From positions 1 to 64,000 of the forward strand of contig NZ_RXZI01000007.1 in NCBI RefSeq assembly GCF_021991925.1: 64,000 bases of DNA, given 5' to 3'. The notes below the pieces were generated by a model. It made no database searches. It saw only the letters and a program-made list of their open reading frames with translations, and was not told the DNA's origin. Each line of letters opens with the position of its first letter. Position 1 is the first letter of the stretch. Positions 1 to 9,258 of this stretch are shown here, one piece after another. Origin of the DNA: Sutcliffiella horikoshii. GTDB taxonomy: Bacteria > Bacillota > Bacilli > Bacillales > Bacillaceae_I. Both the position numbers and the translations under genes were made by a program.

Positions 1-68
1 CCCCGCAACGAAGTGAGGAGGCTCAAGGTCGCCCCGCGGAAAGCGAAGCGCCTGGAACGGAGATCAAC
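1..68. repeat. Dispersed Bacillaceae repeat, partial copy at window edge
   Basis: The reverse complement of this stretch matches the copies at 24062-24180 and 60965-61062: a GCTTTCCGCGGGGCGACC-like core, then TTGAGCCTCCTC and TTGCGGGG. The left end is cut by the window edge. It is a non-coding, GC-rich, partly palindromic element of a type I remember as common in Bacillaceae intergenic DNA. Confidence 0.75.
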
Positions 69-99
69 ATGTAAGTGCGAATTTAAAAATCATTTAGAT

Positions 100-129
100 C
101 CCGCAAACTATGATTTGCGGGCTTTTTTC
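100..129 (+). terminator. Rho-independent terminator
   Basis: Perfect 8-bp stem CCCGCAAA/TTTGCGGG with a 6-nt loop, followed by CTTTTTTC. It would end a transcript coming from left of the window. Confidence 0.85.
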
Positions 130-282
130 TGTCCTTTTAACGCTTGCGCTCCTAACGGAAACCGTGTATAGTACAATATCGAATAACATGAATACAACAA
201 TTCCGACATATACTATTAAGTGTTTAACTTTCGAGATAATAGGCTATTAAATTCGGAAAGACAAGAAAGGACTTATTTTAAA

Positions 283-1374
283 ATGAAACTCGGTGCCCGT
301 ATAGTCAAGACCGGTATCGCGATCACCCTTGCTTTGTTTGTGGCACAGTGGCTCAATGTCCCCACGCCCTTCTTTGCAGGAATCGCAGCGATCTTTGCTA
401 TCCAACCATCCATCTATAAATCGTATCAATCCATTATCGAGCATGTGCAGGCCAACCTGATCGGGGCAATCTTAGCCATCATCTTTTCCTTACTGTTCGG
501 ACACGACCCGTTCATCATCGGCTTGACCGCCATCTTTGTCATAGGAATCAACCTGAAATTGAAAATTGAAAACACCATACCACTGGCGCTTGTGACCGTC
601 ATCGCGATCATGGAAAACCCAGGCGAAAACTTTTTCGAATTCGCCCTGGTACGTTTCTCAACCGTCATGATCGGTATTTTATGCGCTTTTCTGGTCAATC
701 TGATCTTTTTACCGCCTAAATACGAAACAAGACTTTATTACAAAGTGAAATTGACGACAGAAGACATCTTAAAATGGATCCGTATCAATATGCGTCACGG
801 TACAGAGCATCACCTTTTGAAAACGGACATCGAGATGCTTCATCAACGAGTGTTGAAGCTAGAGCAACTATTCATGCTCTATAAGGAAGAACGTACCTAC
901 TTTCCTACTCTGAAAAAATCAAGCTCCAAAGCACGCAAACTGGTTATTTTTAGACAACTGATCGTGACAAGTAACCGGGCATTGTATACGTTGAAGATGC
1001 TACACCGGTTAGAAAATGAACTGCATCATATGCCTGTAGAGTATCAGCATTACATTAAGGCCGAGTTGGATCACTTGGTTAACCTGCACGAACAGATCTT
1101 GTTGAAATTTGTGGGTAAAATAAAGCAGCATAATACTTCCGAAATGTATGAAGAAGAACGCTTTAACAAACAGCAATTCATTGATGAATTTATGGTGCAC
1201 AAAGACAACTGGTGTGAGTACGAAGGCGACGCCGAGGTCTGGTACCACCTGTTTCCGCTCGTTTCGAAAATCATTGACTACAGCGACCAACTGGAGCACC
1301 TAGATAAATTGATTGACAGCTTCCAGAAATATCATGTGGATGATAATGAGTTTGAAATTGGAGAAGAAGAGTAA
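283..1374 (+). CDS. ygaE: FUSC/aromatic-acid-exporter-like membrane protein (YgaE-like)
   Basis: The N-terminal ~150 residues carry several closely spaced hydrophobic segments, with PTPFFAGIAAIFAIQPS after the first. This is typical of the ArAE_1/FUSC-type family. A ~200-residue soluble, charged C-terminal half follows. B. subtilis YgaE has this arrangement and sits in the same neighbourhood next to ygaD. The frame stays open to 220, but the ATG at 283 is chosen because it directly precedes the first membrane segment (MKLGARIVKTGIAITLALF) and has an AAGAAAGG ribosome site 12 nt upstream. Role: putative inner-membrane transporter of unknown substrate. It is convergent with ygaD, separated by a terminator and a 21-nt repeat array. 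Confidence 0.8.
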   Translation: MKLGARIVKTGIAITLALFVAQWLNVPTPFFAGIAAIFAIQPSIYKSYQSIIEHVQANLIGAILAIIFSLLFGHDPFIIGLTAIFVIGINLKLKIENTIPLALVTVIAIMENPGENFFEFALVRFSTVMIGILCAFLVNLIFLPPKYETRLYYKVKLTTEDILKWIRINMRHGTEHHLLKTDIEMLHQRVLKLEQLFMLYKEERTYFPTLKKSSSKARKLVIFRQLIVTSNRALYTLKMLHRLENELHHMPVEYQHYIKAELDHLVNLHEQILLKFVGKIKQHNTSEMYEEERFNKQQFIDEFMVHKDNWCEYEGDAEVWYHLFPLVSKIIDYSDQLEHLDKLIDSFQKYHVDDNEFEIGEEE

Positions 1375-1375
1375 G

Positions 1376-1420
1376 AACACTTTCCTGCTTTGAGTTTTTT
1401 GGGCAGGAAGGTGTTTTTTT
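1376..1420 (+). terminator. Terminator of the ygaE-like gene
   Basis: Stem AACACTTTCCTGC / GCAGGAAGGTGTT, followed by a run of T ending near 1420. It starts right after the ygaE stop codon. Confidence 0.85.
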
Positions 1421-1483
1421 GTATGTTGGTGAAGGTTTTCCTCAGAGAGTTTTCCTGGTGGAACGTTCGCACATGGCTTACTT

Positions 1484-1604
1484 GTAGAAGGTAGCTTGGG
1501 AAATGTAGAAGGTAATCTGGGTAATGTAGAAGATTCGCTTCGAACGGTACAACATTACTCGGAAGTGGTAGAAGTTCGACTCCAAATGGTAGAACACCTA
1601 GGTA
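1484..1604. repeat. Phased 21-nt degenerate repeat array, family A (locus 1)
   Basis: The core GTAGAAG starts at 1484, 1505, 1526, (GTACAAC) 1547, 1568 and (GTAGAAC) 1589, every step exactly 21 nt. The spacer in the first units reads like GTAGCTTGGGAAAT. It lies between the convergent ygaE and ygaD genes. The reverse complement of the array at 10967 has the same unit, including GGGAAATGTAGAAG. Not coding, as far as I can see. Confidence 0.85.
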
Positions 1605-1646
1605 ACCACATGAAGCCTCGCACCCTGGAACCCCTACAAACATAAA

Positions 1647-1690
1647 AGCCAACCTCTAGCAGAGAAACATTCCTCCGTTAAAGATTGGCT
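1647..1690 (-). terminator. Putative terminator of ygaD
   Basis: Outer stem AGCCAA/TTGGCT with a partly paired interior, followed on the minus strand by TTTTATG. Its position, just beyond the ygaD stop, fits. Confidence 0.5.
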
Positions 1691-1698
1691 CACAAAAA

Positions 1699-3444
1699 TC
1701 AACTGATTTCCTGTATCGTAAATAAATTATAATAGTGTCCCTTTTTCCTCATTAATTCTTCATGAGAACCGACTTCCACTATCTCCCCGTGCTCAAGCAA
1801 GACGATCCGGCTTGCATGGGTGATGGTAGACAGGCGATGGGCAACAACGAAGGTTGTCCTGTTTGACGCCAAGCGTTCAAGCGAATCCTGAATGAGATGT
1901 TCACTTTCCAGATCCAATGCAGATGTTGCCTCATCCATGACAAGGATCGGCGGATTCTTCAAAAATACCCGGGCAATTGCAACGCGTTGCTTTTGGCCTC
2001 CTGAAAGCTTCACTCCCCGTTCCCCTACTTTTGTTTCATAGCCCTCCGGCAGACCGGAAATAAACTCGTGCGCATTGGCCGCTTTGGCCGCTTCGATAAT
2101 TTCATCCATTGTTGCATTCGGTTTACCAAGGGCAATATTTTCACGAACGGTGTCACTGAACAAAATGCTGTCTTGTAATACAATCCCGATTTGTTTTCGC
2201 AACGACTGGACGGTCACATCGCGAATGTCTACTCCATCGAGCTTGATTTTACCTTCTGTGACATCATAGAATCGTGGCAATAAGCTTACCAATGTCGACT
2301 TTCCACCCCCACTCATCCCGACAAGGGCAATGGTTTCACCTTCGCGTACTTGTAACGATAAATTCTTCAATACGTATTCTTCATTTTCTTCATATTTAAA
2401 AGAGACATTTTCAAAGCTGACTTCCCCGCGAGCTGTTTTACATTCGACGGCATTCGGCTTATCTGTGATATCGTATTTCTCATCCACAAATTCAAATACT
2501 CTGTCCATGGAGGCTATGGACTGCGTCAACGTTGTGGAAGAGTTGATCAATCGGCGCAACGGATTATAAAGGCGGTCAATATAAGCAACAAACATGACCA
2601 TTTCCCCGACCGTCAGTCCTTGGTTGATCACTTGATATCCTGCGTATCCAATAACAAGCAACGGCGCAATATCCGTAATGGTATTTACAACGGCAAACGT
2701 TTTGGCATTCCAGCTTGTGTGGTCCAATGCTTTTTGTAAAAAATTTGTATTCTGTTTTTTGAATTGCTCTTGCTCATAGCCCTCTATAGCCATACTTTGG
2801 ATGACAGGCATCCCCTGCACCCGCTCATGCAAATGCCCTTGTACCTCTGCAAGCGCCTGAGAACGCACTCTTGTCAGATGTCGCAGCCGGCTGTAAAAGT
2901 ATTTGATGGAGAAACCGTAGAACGGAAAAAGCATGATCGATACTAGGGTCAAGGTGATATCCACCTGGAACATGATGACGATCACAATGAAGATGGTGGC
3001 AAGGTCTAGCCAAAAGTTCATCAAACCGGTGATCACAAAATGCTTCGTCTGCTCCACATCATGAATGACCCTTGAAATGACCTCCCCTGCCCGGTTATTG
3101 GCATAAAAACGCAAACTAAGCCGTTGAATATGATCAAAAAGCTTATCACGCAAATCATAAAGGATTTTACTGCCTGTCCATTGTGCGAAATATTGTCTGT
3201 AATACTCAATCGGTGGTCTTAACAGCAAAAAGGTCAGGAAGATCGCGCCCATGATCATTAGCAACTCATTCGTTTTCTCCTCGCTTGATCGACCATCGAC
3301 CAGCAGAATATCGTCCACTACGTATTTGAGTAATAAAGGAATTAATAAGGGCAATCCGAATTTCAGCATCCCAATAAGAATGGTACCGACAATCTGCCAC
3401 CGATAAGGTTTTACAAATCGCATGTACCGTTTTATACTATCCAA
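1699..3444 (-). CDS. ygaD: ABC exporter, fused membrane and ATPase domains (YgaD)
   Basis: A 581-residue half-size exporter. Six membrane helices (about 15-310) are followed by a nucleotide-binding domain with Walker A GMSGGGKST (about residue 375), signature LSGGQKQRVAIARV (about 478), Walker B ILVMDEATSALD (about 501) and the H-loop VVAHRLSTI. It should act as a homodimer or heterodimer exporting a hydrophobic compound or lipid. The substrate is unknown. Start choice: the frame is open to 3537, but a GGAGG lies 7 nt before the TTG at 3444, giving L/M-DSIKRYMRF and 581 aa, close to the B. subtilis protein's ~580. The GGAGG itself would otherwise be translated as Gly-Gly. It follows ygaC on the same strand after an attenuator-like hairpin. 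Confidence 0.9.
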   Translation of the reverse strand: MDSIKRYMRFVKPYRWQIVGTILIGMLKFGLPLLIPLLLKYVVDDILLVDGRSSEEKTNELLMIMGAIFLTFLLLRPPIEYYRQYFAQWTGSKILYDLRDKLFDHIQRLSLRFYANNRAGEVISRVIHDVEQTKHFVITGLMNFWLDLATIFIVIVIMFQVDITLTLVSIMLFPFYGFSIKYFYSRLRHLTRVRSQALAEVQGHLHERVQGMPVIQSMAIEGYEQEQFKKQNTNFLQKALDHTSWNAKTFAVVNTITDIAPLLVIGYAGYQVINQGLTVGEMVMFVAYIDRLYNPLRRLINSSTTLTQSIASMDRVFEFVDEKYDITDKPNAVECKTARGEVSFENVSFKYEENEEYVLKNLSLQVREGETIALVGMSGGGKSTLVSLLPRFYDVTEGKIKLDGVDIRDVTVQSLRKQIGIVLQDSILFSDTVRENIALGKPNATMDEIIEAAKAANAHEFISGLPEGYETKVGERGVKLSGGQKQRVAIARVFLKNPPILVMDEATSALDLESEHLIQDSLERLASNRTTFVVAHRLSTITHASRIVLLEHGEIVEVGSHEELMRKKGHYYNLFTIQEIS

Positions 3445-3538
3445 TTGACTTCCTCCCATGATGGCTACTAACTTCTCTATCTTGTTAGCTTCCGCTTTCC
3501 GTTTTGAAACATGTATCTTTAATCCTTTTAAAAACAAA

Positions 3539-3571
3539 AAAGGCCTGGCATATCAAGTTACCAGTTGCCTT
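3539..3571 (-). terminator. Hairpin between ygaC and ygaD
   Basis: On the minus strand AAGGCAACTGG pairs imperfectly with CCAGGCCTT, followed by TTTTTTG. It probably ends the ygaC transcript, at least partly. Confidence 0.65.
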
Positions 3572-3582
3572 TTGCCATAACG

Positions 3583-4113
3583 TTACCCTCTGTAAGTGAG
3601 GTAACGCTCGTACCATAAGTCAATAAAGTCAGGAGCAAACGGTCCCTTCCGTTGCCTGATCCAGGAGATCAACGTTTGGACATTGCTCTTTAGGATCTTA
3701 TCTATGACTTCCGGATAGTTCATCTCTTTACGATGTTTTTCATATTCATCCTCATCCAACAGAATGAACGTCATATCCGGAAATACCTTAATATCCAAGT
3801 CATAATCTATGTATTTCAACGCTTCATCATCCGCGATAAATGGGGAACTGATATTGCAATAGTAGTACACCCCATCTTCTCTGATCATGCCAATGATGTT
3901 GAACCAATGCTTTCCATGAAAATAACAAATAGCTGGTTCCCTTGTGATCCAGGTTCTACCGTCCGATTCTGTCACAATGGTTTTGTCGTTTCCACCAATA
4001 ACAAGGTTTTGCGTCCCTTTAAGCACCGTTGTTTCATCCCAGACTCTGTGGATATGACCGTTGTGCTTGTAGCTATGTATTTGTACTGTTTCTCCTTCTT
4101 TGGGACAACCCAT
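3583..4113 (-). CDS. ygaC: DUF402 nucleoside di/triphosphate phosphatase (YgaC/Ntdp)
   Basis: The 176-residue protein matches the B. subtilis YgaC / S. aureus Ntdp family almost end to end (UPF0374, DUF402). Recognisable segments are [16 protein letters not shown] near the start, [44 protein letters not shown] and the C-terminal [18 protein letters not shown]. Family members hydrolyse nucleoside tri- and diphosphates with divalent metal. Conserved acidic residues in YIDYDLD and LLDEDEYE are likely metal ligands (inference). The frame runs to 4164, but the ATG at 4113 gives the family's usual MG-PKEGE start and has a purine-rich AAGGGGAAGAGG site. Confidence 0.9.
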   Translation of the reverse strand: MGCPKEGETVQIHSYKHNGHIHRVWDETTVLKGTQNLVIGGNDKTIVTESDGRTWITREPAICYFHGKHWFNIIGMIREDGVYYYCNISSPFIADDEALKYIDYDLDIKVFPDMTFILLDEDEYEKHRKEMNYPEVIDKILKSNVQTLISWIRQRKGPFAPDFIDLWYERYLTYRG

Positions 4114-4203
4114 TCCTCTTCCCCTTCTTTCTATTTTATGCCCGCACTTCTCAGCTAAAAGCAAACCATTTTCTACTATTATAACGGTTCCCGTCAGATT
4201 TTA

Positions 4204-4240
4204 AAACAAAAGAGCCATCTTTATGAAAAGAAGATAGCTC
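4204..4240 (-). terminator. Terminator of ygaB
   Basis: Minus-strand stem GAGCTATCTT / AAGATGGCTC with one mismatch, followed by TTTTGTTTT. It lies just downstream of ygaB. Confidence 0.75.
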
Positions 4241-4284
4241 CATCGCCAATGTTATTACCTACCTACTCGGTAGAACGACAACCA

Positions 4285-4539
4285 TTATACAGTCCCTTGC
4301 AAATGATAAGAGCGGATTGCCTCTTCCGTCTGTGTTTCAAAAATCGACTGTATTTCTGCCAACTCTTCTTTCATTTTTGCAATATCTTCTTTAAGCTTTT
4401 GAAGCTTTTCCGCCTCTTCTTTCAGTTGTCGCATCTGCTCCTCTAATTTCTGGCACCGCTCAATCTCCCCTTGAAGCAACAAAAGCCGATCCATCGTCTT
4501 CAACTGCTCCGCCACCGCCAAATCAAACCTATCCACCAC
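4285..4539 (-). CDS. ygaB: YgaB-like coiled-coil protein
   Basis: An 84-residue, highly charged protein of unknown function. It begins near VVDRFDLAVAEQLKTMDRLL and continues as one long predicted coiled coil rich in E, K, L and Q (about residues 12-70). This length and composition match B. subtilis YgaB, which also lies between sspE and ygaC. The frame is open to 4719. The GTG at 4539 is chosen because AAGGAGGAG lies 6 nt upstream; a second GTG follows directly. The upstream part of the open frame crosses repeat DNA and is not coding. Confidence 0.8.
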   Translation of the reverse strand: MVDRFDLAVAEQLKTMDRLLLLQGEIERCQKLEEQMRQLKEEAEKLQKLKEDIAKMKEELAEIQSIFETQTEEAIRSYHLQGTV

Positions 4540-4659
4540 AAAAATCTCCTCCTTACCAGATACCATTTCCCCTCTACTACATAACATTCTTCCCCCTCCC
4601 CCCAAACCCTTTGACAACATATGTTGAGCAAAGGGAAGTTTTGTCGAGCAAAAAAATTT

Positions 4660-4790
4660 GAAAAAGGGGTCAGACCCCACAAGGAAATTCCCCCTCCATC
4701 TCGAAGCACAGCGGACCAAAGGATAACTTGTCGAAATTAGGCGAACGAAAAGGGGTCAGACCCCAGAAGGAATTTCCCTCTTCACAACGA
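4660..4790. repeat. Two copies of a GGGGTCAGACCCC palindromic repeat
   Basis: The 13-nt palindrome is at 4666-4678 and 4752-4764. Both copies are preceded by AAA and followed by similar flanks (A-C/G-AAGGAA-TTTCCC-CT), so the direct repeat is about 30 nt. A one-base variant is at 41477-41489. This is a familiar small dispersed element of Bacillus intergenic DNA. Confidence 0.75.
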
Positions 4791-4827
4791 AGAAGCACTC
4801 CCCATCGGTTTGATAAGGAGTGCTTCT
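4790..4827 (-). terminator. Terminator of sspE
   Basis: Perfect 9-bp stem AAGCACTCC/GGAGTGCTT just beyond the sspE stop. The T tract on the minus strand is weak (CTTCTTCGTT). Confidence 0.65.
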
Positions 4828-4848
4828 GTTATTGCTTTATTGTTGTTA

Positions 4849-5037
4849 TTAGCGGTTTTGTTGGTTCTTTTGCGCTGCAGATTGAGCGTTTTGTTGTCTC
4901 ACTTCTTGAGCATTAGTTTCGCTCGCGAATTCAGCACCGTATTGTTGTTGGTTTTGTTGAGCATTCTGTTGTTTTACATGTTGAATGCTTGTACCAGAAG
5001 CTGTTTTAGCTTGGTTTTGTTGGTTGTTGTTTGCCAT
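4849..5037 (-). CDS. sspE: Gamma-type small acid-soluble spore protein
   Basis: A 62-residue protein extremely rich in Q, N and A and lacking C, W and L: an amino-acid store in the spore core, degraded at germination. The germination protease site EFASET is visible once, at about residues 36-41, followed by NAQEVRQQNAQ. The first half has a related but degenerate block (TASGTSIQHVKQQNAQ). B. subtilis SspE has two EFASET sites, so this is a shorter version. It has a strong ribosome site, GGAGGTGATAAAC-ATG. It sits between ygaB and fabL as in B. subtilis. Expected forespore-specific (sigma-G type) control is inferred from the family. Confidence 0.92.
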   Translation of the reverse strand: MANNNQQNQAKTASGTSIQHVKQQNAQQNQQQYGAEFASETNAQEVRQQNAQSAAQKNQQNR

Positions 5038-5120
5038 TGTTTATCACCTCCACGAAATTTAAGATAACCATTTCGGAAGGAAACTATGACAAAAAAATAA
5101 AAAATTATTTTCTGTATATT

Positions 5121-5912
<792 letters not shown>

Positions 5913-5980
5913 TCAGTATAAGCCTTATTGATTCATCAAACAATAACAGCATAGACTTTGCCATGAAGGAGGCTGAAGTT

Positions 5981-6205
5981 ATGTATGTCGGACGTGACAT
6001 GACCGAATTGTCCATGCACTCTAAAAAAGAATGGAAAGACACGGAGCTCGCATATTTTCACCATTCTCTCCAGCAGATGGTACCTTATTTAAATGCAGAA
6101 GGCCAGAGCATCCACAGAGAAATTGTGCTGGAAATCGAGGCTCGCGGCGGGTTCAAACGCCATGAAGCCGATTGGACGCACGGAACCAGAATCAGCTATG
6201 ATTAA
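5981..6205 (+). CDS. yfhS: Small conserved protein, YfhS-like
   Basis: A 74-residue hydrophilic protein starting MYVGRDMTEL and ending WTHGTRISYD. No catalytic motif is recognised. Start: AAGGAGG lies 8 nt before the ATG at 5981, whereas the ATG at 5963 lies before the ribosome site. The position between fabL and mutY, and the length, fit B. subtilis YfhS. The name rests on synteny and my memory of the sequence. Function unknown. Confidence 0.7.
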   Translation: MYVGRDMTELSMHSKKEWKDTELAYFHHSLQQMVPYLNAEGQSIHREIVLEIEARGGFKRHEADWTHGTRISYD

Positions 6206-6259
6206 CCCGTCTTATCATGGGTGTCCGTCCACTCCGCTTCTTCATTTCTAAATACAAAC

Positions 6260-6293
6260 GAGGATCAACCATTAAAGGTCGATCCTCTTCTTA
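6260..6293. terminator. Bidirectional terminator, yfhS/mutY
   Basis: Stem GAGGATC/GATCCTC with extra inner pairs. A T-rich tract follows on the + strand (TTCTTATTT) and TTTGTATTT on the minus strand. It lies between two convergent genes. Confidence 0.75.
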
Positions 6294-7397
6294 TTTACTC
6301 AGTTTAACAAATTCCTTCCACATATTCTGATGGGACACCGGAAATGCATACTCCTTCATTTCCTCCTTTGTGACGGCAATCAGTCCTCTATCCCGCGGTA
6401 CCTCCCCGCTCCATGAACCGACATAAACATTCACATCCCATACTAGATGCGAAAAAACATGCTTGATATCACATAAATACTCTCCAACCGATATTTCCAT
6501 TTCGTATTCCGTTTTCATCAATTGATGCAACTGTTGCTTGGCTGTTCCAAGTTCATCCACCTTCACAAAATTCGGGAACTCCCAAAGGTTCGCCAACAGA
6601 CCTTCACTTGGTCTGCGATGAATTACGTATCTTCCTTCCTGATCAACAAGAATGCCGGCAACAAGTGCTACCTGCTTGCTCGATTTTTTCTTCGTCTTAA
6701 CGGGAAGCTGGGTTTGTACCCCTTCTGCAAAAGCACGACAATGCTCTTGCACCGGGCACAAAAGACAGGATGGGGAGGTTGGGGTGCAAACGATCGCTCC
6801 TAGCTCCATCAACCCCTGATTAAAAAAGGATGGATTATCTATTGAGATTAAATCCCGAATGACCTCTTCAAACACTTTACGAGTTTTCGGCTTGGCGATA
6901 TCATCCTCAATCAATAGTATCCTCGACAATACCCTCATGACATTACCGTCGACAGCAGGCTCTGGTACTCCATAGGCAATGCTTAATATTGCTCCTGTCG
7001 TGTAAGGGCCTACACCTTTTAAGGTGGAAATCACTTTTGCCGTATTCGGAACAACTCCGTCATAGCTTTGGTGAACTTCCCTTACCGCATTCTGCAGATT
7101 CCGCGCACGGGAATAATAGCCGAGTCCTTCCCAAGCCTTCAACACCTTGTCCTCTTCGGCTTCCGCCAAACTTTGTATGTTTGGGAACTGCTCAATAAAG
7201 GAATTAAAATAAGGGATAACCGTATCCACTTTCGTCTGTTGGAGCATGATTTCAGAAACCCATACTTTATAAGGGTCCTGATCCTTTCTCCAGGGCAGAT
7301 CGCGCTGCTCCCTTTCAAACCAAGTAATTAAATCATGCTGAAAACCATATATATCAAAATCATCAAGTCGTTCATGTTGGGTCGTTTCTTTTTTCAA
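6291..7397 (-). CDS. mutY: A/G-specific adenine glycosylase MutY
   Basis: A base-excision-repair glycosylase that removes adenine paired with 8-oxoguanine. It has the catalytic Glu in [12 protein letters not shown] (about residue 49), the helix-hairpin-helix [11 protein letters not shown] (about 128), the catalytic Asp in AVDGNVMRV (about 149), and four Fe-S cysteines in the C-x6-C-x2-C-x5-C pattern ([17 protein letters not shown], about 205-221). A C-terminal NUDIX-like domain recognises 8-oxoG (about 240-360). Its 368 aa is normal. Start: TTG at 7397 with GGAGG 6 nt upstream. Confidence 0.96.
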   Translation of the reverse strand: MKKETTQHERLDDFDIYGFQHDLITWFEREQRDLPWRKDQDPYKVWVSEIMLQQTKVDTVIPYFNSFIEQFPNIQSLAEAEEDKVLKAWEGLGYYSRARNLQNAVREVHQSYDGVVPNTAKVISTLKGVGPYTTGAILSIAYGVPEPAVDGNVMRVLSRILLIEDDIAKPKTRKVFEEVIRDLISIDNPSFFNQGLMELGAIVCTPTSPSCLLCPVQEHCRAFAEGVQTQLPVKTKKKSSKQVALVAGILVDQEGRYVIHRRPSEGLLANLWEFPNFVKVDELGTAKQQLHQLMKTEYEMEISVGEYLCDIKHVFSHLVWDVNVYVGSWSGEVPRDRGLIAVTKEEMKEYAFPVSHQNMWKEFVKLSK

Positions 7398-7418
7398 AAT
7401 AAACCTCCAGAAAGTAAG

Positions 7419-7736
7419 TTAGCTCGTAATTTTCAGTCCGACATATTGCACAGGTCCAGCCTCTGTATCTATATATTGAGATAGTTCGTGAAAAACATGA
7501 TTCTCAGGAGAACAGCGCAATGCTTTCATGGCAAAATAATGGGATTCTGTAGGAAGCAGAAAGGATTCTCTGTAATAGGCAGCCCCTTTTTCTTCACTTG
7601 CTTTTGACCATTGAAATTCATTTGCTCCTATGCCGTGCATCACTTTCAAGACCTGTTCCATCGTAGCTTCGTATTGTTTTGTCACTGTTTCCTTTATAGG
7701 ATATTGAATGAAAATATGCAACTGTTTTGTTATCAT
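7419..7736 (-). CDS. Hypothetical protein upstream of mutY
   Basis: A 105-residue soluble protein I do not recognise. It has a predicted alpha/beta character (ITKQLHIFIQYPIK; ESFLLPTESHYFAMKAL; GPVQYVGLKITS), which could suit a small ferredoxin-like fold. No membrane segment or catalytic motif. Start at the ATG at 7736; AAAGGGG lies 11-12 nt upstream, while the open-frame GTG at 7748 overlaps that site. It is 22 nt from mutY on the same strand, so the two are probably co-transcribed. Confidence 0.7.
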   Translation of the reverse strand: MITKQLHIFIQYPIKETVTKQYEATMEQVLKVMHGIGANEFQWSKASEEKGAAYYRESFLLPTESHYFAMKALRCSPENHVFHELSQYIDTEAGPVQYVGLKITS

Positions 7737-7826
7737 GTTTGAAAACACCCCTTTTGCATCAGACTAAATATAAAAGTAAAAAGAATAAAGTGCATATCAT
7801 TCCAGAAACCGAAAGGAGGCCGACCA

Positions 7827-8813
7827 TTGGATACAGGCACACACGTTGTCATGGGAATCGCCCTCGGTTCCATGGCAACCATTGATCCTTACGTTGCGAG
7901 CAACCCTGAAACCGCAACTGCCATCATGATCGGAGCTCTGATTGGTTCACAAGCTCCGGATACGGACACAATTTTGAAATTCAAAAACAATGCGACCTAT
8001 ATTCGAAATCATAGAGGAATCACTCATTCCATACCGGCAGTGTGCCTATGGCCTCTATTGATAGCTCCGGTCATTTACTTTTTTATACCGGAAGCTAATT
8101 TTCTTTACTTATGGATTTGGACATTCATTGCCGTAATCCTTCATGTTTTTGTCGACATTTTCAACGCTTATGGGACACAAGCGCTCCGTCCTTTTACAAA
8201 AAGGTGGGTTGCGCTTGGGATTATTAACACTTTCGATCCGGTCATTTTCGGTTTTCATATTGTAGGACTTGTCTTATGGGGAGCTGGATTCCATCCAGGT
8301 TTTACCTTCCTAGCCATTTACGGAATCCTGATCGCTTACTATGTTTTGCGATATCGAATGCAGCAGAAAGTGTTGCGACAGGTAAGGGAGATTATTCCTG
8401 ATGTAACAAAGACATTGATCTCCCCGACCCTTTATTGGAACCAGTGGCATTTGGCCATTACGACAAAAGAGAGTTTCTATGTGGCAAGAGCCGTGAAATA
8501 CCAGATCTTTATACATGACACCTTTGATAAAGTTCCATTGCCTGAGAATGCGATTATCGAAGCGGCAAAATTCGACGACAATGTTTCAGCTTTCCTTTCG
8601 TTCTCTCCCGTATATCGATGGGAGATGGAGGAATATGATGACCATTATGAGGTTCGGTTCATCGACCTGCGTTACCGAAGCAAGGATTATTATCCTTTTG
8701 TGGCGATTGTCCAACTAGATCATGATCTGAATATCATAAGCTCTTATACCGGATGGATTTTCAGTGAAGAAAAACTTCGCACCAAACTCGATATGGTTCC
8801 CACGATAGAATAA
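7827..8813 (+). CDS. yfhP: YfhP-like membrane metal-dependent hydrolase family protein
   Basis: A 328-residue integral membrane protein of the YdjM/YfhP (DUF457) family. The N-terminus has DTGTHVVMGIALG, then GSQAPDTDT (about 45-53) and NHRGITHSIP (about 63-72), whose His/Asp residues form the family's putative metal site. About five membrane segments follow to ~170, then a ~150-residue soluble C-terminal domain. B. subtilis YfhP has been described as a negative regulator of neighbouring yfh/fabL/ssp genes; biochemical function is unproven. TTG start at 7827 with AAAGGAGG 7 nt upstream. It is divergent from mutY. Confidence 0.88.
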   Translation: MDTGTHVVMGIALGSMATIDPYVASNPETATAIMIGALIGSQAPDTDTILKFKNNATYIRNHRGITHSIPAVCLWPLLIAPVIYFFIPEANFLYLWIWTFIAVILHVFVDIFNAYGTQALRPFTKRWVALGIINTFDPVIFGFHIVGLVLWGAGFHPGFTFLAIYGILIAYYVLRYRMQQKVLRQVREIIPDVTKTLISPTLYWNQWHLAITTKESFYVARAVKYQIFIHDTFDKVPLPENAIIEAAKFDDNVSAFLSFSPVYRWEMEEYDDHYEVRFIDLRYRSKDYYPFVAIVQLDHDLNIISSYTGWIFSEEKLRTKLDMVPTIE

Positions 8814-8848
8814 AACCGCCCGCCTTTTGTTTAGGGCGAGCGGTTTAT
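8813..8848. terminator. Bidirectional terminator, yfhP/yfhJ
   Basis: GC-rich stem AAACCGCCCGCC / GGGCGAGCGGTTT with a short loop between convergent genes. T/A-rich flanks on both sides. Confidence 0.8.
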
Positions 8849-9117
8849 TAATGTGTTAAATGATCATCGGCATTAAGAAGATGCTTGTATTTGGGGTTAT
8901 TCGAAAAGAATTCATGAAGACTATCTCCATGACGGTCGATAATCTGGCTTACCATCCGTTCCGTCATTTCCTTCCCCTTGTATTCATAACCAGCTTTGGC
9001 ATAGGAACTTTCAAAATCCTCCCACAAAAGTTCCACCCAAGTTCTTGCTTTGTCATATGTTAATGCCGGATTCTTCTCTAGAAGACGATCGGCCAGACGT
9101 TCGAAATATTGCTCCAT
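8848..9117 (-). CDS. yfhJ: YfhJ-like protein (WVELL family)
   Basis: An 89-residue helical protein containing the signature WVELLWEDFE at about residues 27-36, which names the small WVELL family (YfhJ in B. subtilis, ~88 aa). The rest is charged (EQYFERLADRLLEKNP; MVSQIIDRHGDSLHEFF). Function unknown. The location beside sspK and yfhP is as in B. subtilis. AGAGGTG precedes the ATG. Confidence 0.88.
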   Translation of the reverse strand: MEQYFERLADRLLEKNPALTYDKARTWVELLWEDFESSYAKAGYEYKGKEMTERMVSQIIDRHGDSLHEFFSNNPKYKHLLNADDHLTH

Positions 9118-9258
9118 TTTTCTACACCTCTTTTGGGTTTAATTCACTCTTCATATCATTACATATAATCGTCCCTAAAATCCAATATTAAAGTTAGGTG
9201 TTTATTTCCGTCTATGCAAGACGGTCAGGGCACCTATTTTACCGAGGAGGCGAGTCGC

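Noticed and set aside
1484-1604. CRISPR array interpretation of the phased repeats
   Set aside because: The conserved core is only 7-14 nt, the period is 20-21 nt, there are no unique 30-nt spacers, and no cas genes.
1332-1652. Minus-strand ORF of 106 codons over the first array
   Set aside because: It covers the terminator and repeats, with no ribosome site or recognisable protein.
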